Positions 58,488 through 64,000 of a stretch of 64,000 nucleotides of DNA are shown piece by piece; the first letter of the stretch is position 1, and each line of letters opens with the position of its first letter. The translations under genes and the position numbers were made by a program. The DNA comes from Nakamurella multipartita DSM 44233 (lineage in GTDB: Bacteria > Actinomycetota > Actinomycetes > Mycobacteriales > Nakamurellaceae), in NCBI RefSeq assembly GCF_000024365.1, contig NC_013235.1:1240001-1304000 (forward strand), written 5' to 3'. The notes beneath the pieces are model-generated. The model was not told where the DNA came from. It worked only from the letters and a program-made list of their open reading frames with translations, and did not search any database.

Positions 58488-59345
58488 GGCGTGGAGTTGC
58501 CTCGCCCGAGGCGGAGTCATGAGCGGTCCGGTGGGCGCACGGTCAGCAGCGCTCCGTCAGCGGCGGGCCTGGTGTTGCGCAGCGCCGACGTCGAAGGCCC
58601 GGCGGATCCGGTCGGCGAGAGCGCGTGGGTCGCTGAGGTCCGACCAGGTCCAGCGGACGACGTGCCAGCCCAGCTCTCGGATCTTGTCCTCGCGGACCTT
58701 CTCGGCGAAGATCCGGTCGCCCGGTGGCTCGCCGGGCCGCAGCAGCCGGCCGTACTTATGCGCGCCGTCGAACTCGCCGACCGTCCGGTGCTCGGGCCAG
58801 CCGAAGTCGCAGTGGGCAAAGACCTGCCCGCCCCGCCCATGAATCGCCAGCTGCAGCTCCGGTCTGGGCAACGACTGCTGGTCGATCAGCACCCGGCTGG
58901 CGGACTCGCCGACGCTGCCGGCCCGACCGTCGGCGAACCGGACCGCCCGATCGGCGGCGCAGACGCCCGGCCGCCGGCTCGCCCGCGCGACCGCCGTGGT
59001 CAGCTCGGCTCGGGTCACCAGCGCTCGGACCAGGGCGTGGTCCGTAGCCACGACGGCCTCCTCGAACGGCCGGCTGCGCCCCAGGTCGACCAGGGTCCGC
59101 GCGACGGAGGTCACCCGATGCCGTCCCATCATGACGATCTCGTCCGGCTCCAGGACGGCGCAGTAGGTGTGCAGCCCGGCGCGCCGATGACCGGCATGGC
59201 CGTCCGGGTTCGTGACCTCCACCGCGCCGGGCGGCGGCTGCCGGAGGTCGATGCCATGCCGGTACGCCGCCGACCGGTGACTGAGCACTGACCGCTCGTT
59301 CGCCTGCAGCAGGGCCGCGTCGATGGCCAGCAGGTGGCGTTCCCG

Positions 59346-59354
59346 TGGGGTCAG
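59346..59354. repeat. Left target-site duplication of the IS256-family element
   Basis: TGGGGTCAG at 59346-59354 is identical to 60809-60817. It lies directly outside the element ends. Confidence 0.8.
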
Positions 59355-60808
59355 GGTCAAGCCCAGCTGAGTGGTGTGCGTTACGAGGTCGGCCGCCGGT
59401 GATTCTTCTTTGGTCAGGCGGCGGTGGTGATCGCTGGGGCGTTGTTCGCGGTGTTCTCCTTAGGGTCGTGCGTGCCTACGGCTTGGGATCGGGCCAGTAC
59501 CTCGATGCCGAGGTAGCGGCGGCCCTCGGTCCACTCGTCGTGTTGCTCGGCCAGGACAGCGCCGACGAGGCGAATGAGGGCGCCCCGATCGGGGAAGATC
59601 CCGACGACGTCGGTCCGGCGGCGGATCTCCTTGTTGAGCCGTTCCTGCGGATTGTTGGACCAGATCTGCCGCCAGATCTCCTTCGGGAACGCGGTGAACG
59701 CGAGCAGGTCGGCGCGGGCCTGGTCGAGGTGGTCAGCGACCGCGGGCAGCTTCTCGGCGAGCGTGTCGATGACCCGGTCGAACTGGGCGGCCACGGCTTT
59801 GGCGTCGACCTGGTCGTAGATCGAGTGCAGCATGGTCCGCACCCACGGCCAGCTGCTCTTGGGGGTAATCGACATCAGGTTCACCGCGTAATGGGTGCGG
59901 CAGCGCTGCCAGGAGGCGCCCGGCAGGGCCGCGCCGATCGCGGCGACCAAGCCGCTGTGCGCGTCGCTGGTCACCAGCTTGACACCGGTCAGGCCGCGGG
60001 CGACCAGGCCACGCAGGAACGCCAACCAGCCGGCGCCGTCCTCGCGGCTGGTCACGTCCACCCCGAGGATCTCGCGGTGCCCGTCACCGTTGACGCCGGT
60101 CGCGAGCAGGGCGTGGACCTGCACGACCCGGCCGCCCTCGCGGACCTTGAGGACCAGCGCGTCGGCCGCGAGGAACGTGTACGGGCCCTGGTCCAGCGGC
60201 CGGGTGCGGAACGCCTCGACCTGCTCGTCCAGGTCGCGGGCCATCACCGACACCTGCGACTTGGACAGCGACGTCACGCCCAGCGCCTGGACCAGCTTCT
60301 CCACCCGCCGGGTCGAGACCCCGAGCAGGTACGAGGTCGCGACGACGGAGACCAGGGCGCGTTCGGCGCGGGTCCGCCGTTCCAGCAGCCAGTCCGGGAA
60401 GTAAGACCCGGACCGCAGTTTCGGCACCGCGACGTCCAGGGTGCCGACCCGGGTGTCGAAGTCCCGGTGCCGGTACCCGTTGCGGGAGTTGACCCGGTCC
60501 GGGCTGCGTTCTCCGTAGCCGGCGCCGCACAGGGCGTCGGCCTCGGCGCCCATCAGCGTCTGAATGAACGTGGACAGCATCGAGCGGAGCAGGTCCGGGC
60601 TCGCCGACGCGAGCATGTCGCCGACCATGGTCGTGGGGTCGTTAGGCTGCGCAGTGGTCATCGCGTGATGTCTCCTTCGACAGACTGTGAGAGGTCCTTC
60701 GAAGCCTCACGCGGTGGCCGTCCTCGTCCCGGGACCGACACGCCCCGACCTGCCTGGTCAGGGGGTCAAGGTCGATCAGTGGTCGTACACCACTCTGGTG
60801 GACTTAAC
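59355..60808. mobile_element. IS256-family insertion sequence, about 1454 bp, intact
   Basis: The element lies between the two 9-bp duplicates. Its ends are imperfect inverted repeats (20 of 25 positions match between GTCAAGCCCAGCTGAGTGG at 59356 and GTTAAGTCCACCAGAGTGG read leftward from 60808; a 1-nt offset remains at the left end). Transposase 59414-60661 is uninterrupted. Size and duplication length suit IS256. The perfect duplicate suggests a recent insertion. Confidence 0.82.
59414..60661 (-). CDS. IS256-family transposase (Mutator type, DDE)
   Basis: This 415-residue transposase has a catalytic triad of D167 (LAADALVLKV), D233 (KLVTSDAHSG) and E340 (NNPQERLNKEIRRRTDVVGIFP), with the RCRTHY segment typical of the family. 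ATG 60661 follows GAAGGAGACATCACGCG. There is no stop or frameshift, so it is probably active. Confidence 0.95.
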   Translation of the reverse strand: MTTAQPNDPTTMVGDMLASASPDLLRSMLSTFIQTLMGAEADALCGAGYGERSPDRVNSRNGYRHRDFDTRVGTLDVAVPKLRSGSYFPDWLLERRTRAERALVSVVATSYLLGVSTRRVEKLVQALGVTSLSKSQVSVMARDLDEQVEAFRTRPLDQGPYTFLAADALVLKVREGGRVVQVHALLATGVNGDGHREILGVDVTSREDGAGWLAFLRGLVARGLTGVKLVTSDAHSGLVAAIGAALPGASWQRCRTHYAVNLMSITPKSSWPWVRTMLHSIYDQVDAKAVAAQFDRVIDTLAEKLPAVADHLDQARADLLAFTAFPKEIWRQIWSNNPQERLNKEIRRRTDVVGIFPDRGALIRLVGAVLAEQHDEWTEGRRYLGIEVLARSQAVGTHDPKENTANNAPAITTAA

Positions 60809-60817
60809 TGGGGTCAG
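60809..60817. repeat. Right target-site duplication of the IS256-family element
   Basis: TGGGGTCAG is identical to 59346-59354. Removing the element and one copy gives ..LRHLTPRERHLL.. in the split gene. Confidence 0.8.
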
Positions 60818-61018
60818 ATGTCGCAGGTCGTCCGTCGGCACGTAGATCCCGCGTCGCACCCGGGTCCATTCGCCCCGAGCGAGGCGGCGCTTGATGTCAT
60901 CCGGATCGGCCCCGCCGTCGACCAGGTCGGAACGTCGGATCAGCGGCGCCGGCTGAGACCACCCATGGATCGGGTCATGGTTGGGGTCATGGATGGGATC
61001 GATGTGGGCGAGGCTCAT

Positions 61019-61889
61019 CTCGGCGACGGTGCCCGCTCGCGTCCCGCCGGGCCAGCGCCGTTGCCCGAATGTGGATGGATGCGGGGCATGGGGACAAATC
61101 CGGTCGGCTCGGCGTTCGGCGACGCCTTCCCTGTCTGGGCGGGGCCGGCGCTCCTCGGCTCTACTCCGGCTGCGGCGAGTCGACTCCACCGTGGGGTTCT
61201 GAACTCCGCGTCGACGTGGAGTGGAGCGCACACTCGTGGAGTTGTCTGTGTCGGGGTGGAGTTGAGTGGCGAGTTTCGCCGCCGGCCGCTGCTCCGGCTC
61301 CGCTCCGCCGCGCCGAGCCGAGCCGAGCCGCGCCTGATCGCGCTCCGCCGCGTGCGTTGAGCTGCGTCGCGCTGCGTCACGCCCCTCGGCGACACCGGCC
61401 GGCTCTACTCCGGCTGCGGCGAGACAACTCCACCATGGGGTTCTGAGCTCCGCGTCGAGGTGGAATGGAGCGCACACTGGCGGAGTTGTCTGTGTCGGGG
61501 TGGAGTTGAGTGGCGCTTGCTTTCGCCGCCGGCCGCTGCTCCGGCTCCGCCGAGCCGAGCCGCGCCACGCCTGATCGCGCTCCGCCCCGTGCGTTGAGCT
61601 GCGCCACGCCGCGCCACGCCCCTCGGCGACACCGGCCGGCTCGACTCCGGCTGCGGCGAGACAACTCCACCGTGGGGTTCTGAACTCCGCATCGACGTGG
61701 AGTGGAGTGCACACCCGCGGAGTTGTCTCGGCCGAGCCGGAGTTCAGTGGACCGGGGTGAGCAGAGAACGCCATGATCAACTTCAGCGGGGCGGAGGGCG
61801 GAGGGCGGAGCAGCGAGGGGGGGTCAGGGAGGCCGCGGAGGACGAAGCCGCGAGCGGGGCGGAGCCCCGAGAGGAGGTGGGGGGGAGGG
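61019..61889. other. 871-bp non-coding region with tandem repeats
   Basis: No gene is supported. The 244/237-bp tandem repeat (61157-61751) fills most of it; 61770-61889 is G-rich and purine-biased with no recognisable feature. Confidence 0.6.
61157..61751. repeat. Large tandem repeat, about 2.5 copies of 237-244 bp, with GTCGAC elements
   Basis: Copies start at 61157, 61401 and 61638 with GGCT(C)(T/G)ACTCCGGCTGCGG. Each carries GGGGTTCTGA(A/G)CTCCGC(G/A)TCGA(C/G)GTGGA(G/A)T at 61193, 61437 and 61674, then a GGAGTTGTCT segment; only the first two copies go on into a GC-rich half. Period 244 bp is not a multiple of three while 237 bp is, so the array is not protein-coding repeats. Confidence 0.8.
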
Positions 61890-62459
61890 TCAGCGGCGGT
61901 CGACCGCGTCCCGCAAGGCGCTGAACGAGGCGACCAGGAGCCGGCGCTCCTGGGCCAGGAGCGGGTCGGCCAGGGTGCAGCCGGCGGTGACCCAGCGGTC
62001 GGAGGCGTCCATGGCCTGGACTCGCAGCGCCGCGGCCGGCTGCACGGCGGCGGGCGGCAGGTCGTAGACGTAGGCGTAGAGCGCGGTGAGCGCGTCGACG
62101 AGCTGCTCTTCGGTGACGCCCGTGTCGTGCTGGTGCTCGCGATGCACCCGCCACCAGTGGACCTCCAGCGTCGCCGCCCGGGCCGGGTCGAAGCCGCCCC
62201 AGCCGGACCGGACGACCAGCCGGTAGAACCGGCGCATGGCGGCCCGCGCCCCGTCGGCGTCGTTGTCCGGGAAGGGCGCCCATAACTGGTTGGCCCGCAG
62301 CACGTGCCAGGCGCCCTGCAGGGTCCGGAGCCACGGCATGCCGAACCCGGCCCGGACCATCGTGACGGCCGCTCGCAGGAACGGCCCCCACTCCCGCCGG
62401 TAATAGGCCGCCCAGGCCGCGCATTCGGCTCGGCCGACGGCCACCGGGTCGAAGGTCAC
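61890..62459 (-). CDS. Conserved-looking protein of unknown function
   Basis: This 189-residue soluble protein is rich in Trp and Arg (WAAYYRREWGPFLRAAV, ATLEVHWWRVHREHQH, ALTALYAYVYDLPPAAV). The pattern looks like a folded, conserved helical protein, but I do not recognise the family. GTG 62459 is chosen because AAGGAG lies 9 nt upstream; an open frame to 62567 would add a basic unlikely tail. It is divergent from the IS110 recombinase. Confidence 0.65.
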   Translation of the reverse strand: MTFDPVAVGRAECAAWAAYYRREWGPFLRAAVTMVRAGFGMPWLRTLQGAWHVLRANQLWAPFPDNDADGARAAMRRFYRLVVRSGWGGFDPARAATLEVHWWRVHREHQHDTGVTEEQLVDALTALYAYVYDLPPAAVQPAAALRVQAMDASDRWVTAGCTLADPLLAQERRLLVASFSALRDAVDRR

Positions 62460-62479
62460 TGGTGAACACTCCTTGATGC

Positions 62480-62695
62480 GGGCCCTGAGAGGGTGCTCGT
62501 TGTAGGGACTCGGCGGGAGCCGGGGTGACGGCCTTCGTCGGTCGCCGTTCGACGGCCACGATGACACTGCCGCCCCCGGTTCTCGCGGGGCTGTAAACCG
62601 GCAACAGAGGGACGCGCCGCAGAGCGCCAGTCAGTGACCGCCCGGTGATCGGCCTCCTCGCCGAGTCGTCGCTGCCGTTGTGAGGAGTTGTTGAG
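62480..62695 (+). ncRNA. Candidate left-end non-coding RNA of the IS110 element (bridge/seek RNA)
   Basis: About 215 bp of non-coding DNA precede the recombinase on its strand. IS110-group elements carry a structured bridge RNA in exactly this place, with loops that pair to target and donor DNA. Hairpin potential is visible (GCCCCCG-GTTCT-CGCGGGGC near 62572-62591, with a bulge). The element's left end is not located, and no experiment supports transcription. Confidence 0.35.
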
Positions 62696-63934
62696 TTGTC
62701 CCTGCCCGAATGCGATTTCTACGTCGGTATCGATTGGGCCGCCCAAACGCACGCCGTGTGTGTGCAGGACGCGGCCGGGAAGATCACCGCGCAGTTCACG
62801 ATCGAGCACACCGCCGACGGTTTCGCGACCCTGTTGGCCCGCCTGGGTCGGTTGGCCAGCGACCCGATGCAGGTCAGCGTCGCCCTGGAACGGCCCGACG
62901 GTCGGCTGGTCGACGCCCTGCTCGAGGCTGGCTACCCGGTGGTGCCGGTCAGCCCGAACGCGATCAAGACCTGGCGCGACGGTGAGGTGCTCTCCGGCGC
63001 CAAGTCCGACGCCGGCGACGCCGCCGTCATCGCCGAGTACCTGCGGTTGCGGTCGCACCGGCTGCGGCCGGCCACCCCGTTCACCGCGCAGACCAAGGCG
63101 GTTCGGACGGTCGTGCGCACCCGCGATGACATCGTGGCCATGCGGACCGCCACGGCGAACCAGCTGACCGCCCTGCTCGATGCCCACTGGCCCGGCGCCA
63201 CCAAGGTTTTCGCCGATATCGAGTCGCCGATCGCGTTGGAGTTCCTGACCCGGTACCCGACCGCCAAACACGCCGCGGGCCTGGGTGAGAAGCGCATGGC
63301 CGCGTTCTGCGTCAAGCACGGCTACTCCGGTCGCCGCTCGGCCGCGGAGCTGCTGACCCGGCTGCGGGCTGCGCCGGCCGGCACCACCGACCCGGACCTG
63401 GTCGAGGCCGTCCGGGACGCCGTGCTGGCGCTGGTGGCCGTGCTGCGCACCCTCGGCGCGGTCCGCAAGGACCTGGACCGGTCGGTGACCGCCCATCTCG
63501 GGGAGCACCCGGACGCCGCGATCTTCACGTCGCTGCCAAGGTCGGGTCAGATCAACGCCGCCCAGGTGCTCGCCGAGTGGGGCGATTCCCGCCAAGCCTA
63601 CGACTCGCCCGACGCCGTCGCGGCATTGGCAGGCCTGACGCCGGTCACCAAAGCGTCCGGGAAATACCACGCCGTGCATTTCCGCTGGGCCTGCAACAAA
63701 GGGTTCCGCAAAGCGATGACCACGTTCGCCGACAACAGTCGCCACCAGAGCCCATGGGCGGCCGACGTATACCGACGAGCCATCCAACGCGGACACGACC
63801 ACCCGCACGCCGTCCGGGTGCTGGCTCGCGCCTGGGTGCACGTCATCTACCGCTGCTGGCTCGACCGGCAGCCTTACGACCCGGCCCGGCACGGGAACGC
63901 GATCAAGATCAACAACGGCCAAATTGCGGCCTGA
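62696..63934 (+). CDS. IS110-family recombinase (DEDD)
   Basis: This 412-residue protein has the RuvC-like DEDD tetrad D13 (GIDWA), E65 (LERPDG), D105 and D108 (KSDAGDA). The C-terminal Tnp domain has the catalytic serine S321 in GLTPVTKASGK and a helical insertion between. Start TTG 62696 has AGGAG 8 nt upstream. It is intact. Confidence 0.93.
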   Translation: MSLPECDFYVGIDWAAQTHAVCVQDAAGKITAQFTIEHTADGFATLLARLGRLASDPMQVSVALERPDGRLVDALLEAGYPVVPVSPNAIKTWRDGEVLSGAKSDAGDAAVIAEYLRLRSHRLRPATPFTAQTKAVRTVVRTRDDIVAMRTATANQLTALLDAHWPGATKVFADIESPIALEFLTRYPTAKHAAGLGEKRMAAFCVKHGYSGRRSAAELLTRLRAAPAGTTDPDLVEAVRDAVLALVAVLRTLGAVRKDLDRSVTAHLGEHPDAAIFTSLPRSGQINAAQVLAEWGDSRQAYDSPDAVAALAGLTPVTKASGKYHAVHFRWACNKGFRKAMTTFADNSRHQSPWAADVYRRAIQRGHDHPHAVRVLARAWVHVIYRCWLDRQPYDPARHGNAIKINNGQIAA

Positions 63935-63937
63935 GGT

Positions 63938-63954
63938 TGACACAGAGGGTGTCA
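63938..63954 (+). terminator. Short hairpin after the IS110 recombinase
   Basis: TGACAC at 63938-63943 pairs with GTGTCA at 63949-63954 around AGAGG. Either a weak terminator or part of the element's right end. Confidence 0.35.
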
Positions 63955-64000
63955 TCGGCCCAGGTCGGGATGTGGCTGAGCGGGACGTGCTCGGAGCGGT

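Larger units (their letters stand above)
58557..61018 (-). pseudogene. AbiEi-antitoxin/DUF559 nuclease-like gene split by an IS256 insertion
   Basis: The 5' part (61018 down to 60809) encodes an N-terminal wHTH AbiEi-type domain (RRSDLVDGGADPDDIKRRL, RVRRGIYVPTDDLRHLTP). The 3' part (59354 down to 58557) continues RERHLLAIDAALLQANERSVL. It then gives the DUF559/Vsr-like C-terminus with FGWPEHRTVGEFDG, KYGRLLRPGEPPGD and the VREDKIRELGWHVVRWTWSDL segment. Excising the 1454-bp element plus one 9-bp duplicate restores one frame of about 332 residues. The 5' fragment alone (60776-61018) reads 10 residues into the IS; the 3' fragment alone has a TTG at 59360 from the IS end. Confidence 0.85.
62480..63960 (+). 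mobile_element. IS110-family element (approximate limits)
   Basis: The element contains a complete recombinase gene. The left limit must lie right of the ribosome site at 62468-62473 of the divergent gene, and the right limit lies after 63934. IS110 elements usually lack terminal inverted repeats, so the ends cannot be fixed here. A short GATGACAC/GTGTCATC pair (left near 62559, right 63949-63956) could mark subterminal sites. Confidence 0.6.

Noticed and set aside
60776-61780. 334-codon minus-strand frame through the tandem repeats into the AbiEi-like N-terminus
   Set aside because: The 244-bp repeat period is out of frame, the upstream part has no family similarity, and the true gene begins near 61018.

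Overview
The window is a high-GC bacterial chromosome segment carrying the ribosomal-protein super-cluster of an actinobacterium. Evidence: GTG and TTG starts are frequent, EF-Tu has the actinobacterial-style N-terminus ([15 protein letters not shown]), adenylate kinase is the short 181-residue form without a zinc lid, and a DtxR/IdeR-type iron box and a Streptomyces-like PHO box are visible. The gene order and the GTCGAC-centred intergenic repeats would suit a Frankineae/Nakamurella-like organism, but that placement is inference.

Layout. 0.1-4.1 kb: an MHS-type MFS transporter, a two-subunit CoA transferase and a PfkB-family sugar kinase. 4.4-9.1 kb: str operon (rpsL, rpsG, fusA, tuf) closed by a TTCG-loop terminator. 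9.1-10.4 kb: a DUF808 membrane protein and a tiny single-span protein. 10.4-16.5 kb: S10 operon (rpsJ to rpsQ) with a promoter and a strong terminator. 16.55-21.15 kb: spc operon (rplN to rplO). 21.1-25.5 kb: phosphate transporter pit with a PHO-box-like control region, a universal stress protein and a DUF4921/GalT-like protein. 25.7-28.5 kb: secY, adk, map. 28.5-45.4 kb: a 17-kb accessory block separating map from infA. It holds a GT87-type glycosyltransferase, dctA, a LytS/LytTR two-component pair with a linked SSS symporter, two membrane proteins, a deaminase, an iron-regulated siderophore-interacting protein, a DUF485/ActP acetate-symporter pair, a CitA/CitB-type two-component pair, a PAP2 phosphatase and two tandem zinc-ribbon proteins. 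45.7-50.9 kb: infA, rpmJ, rpsM, rpsK, rpsD, rpoA, rplQ, truA. 51-52.9 kb: a SulP anion transporter. 53.1-55.6 kb: rplM, rpsI, glmM. 55.7-58.3 kb: an alpha/beta hydrolase and a Ycf46-like AAA ATPase. 58.4-64 kb: a mobile-element zone.

The ribosomal and elongation-factor genes work as translationally coupled operons, with many ATGA/GTGA overlaps. Accessory genes sit precisely at the operon joints (tuf/rpsJ, rplO/secY, map/infA, truA/rplM). The 28.5-45.4 kb block is rich in carboxylate uptake and sensing: DctA, two SSS symporters and two different two-component systems. The CitA-type kinase is broken by one extra base in a C7 tract.

In the last 6 kb an intact IS256-family element (about 1454 bp, 9-bp target duplication) splits a gene for an AbiEi-antitoxin-like/DUF559 nuclease-like protein. 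A 244/237-bp tandem repeat lies upstream of that gene, and an intact IS110-family recombinase with a long non-coding left flank (possible bridge RNA) follows. A GTCGAC-centred repeat element occurs five times in the window (29.9, 58.5, 61.2, 61.4, 61.7 kb). No tRNA, rRNA, CRISPR array or replication origin was seen.
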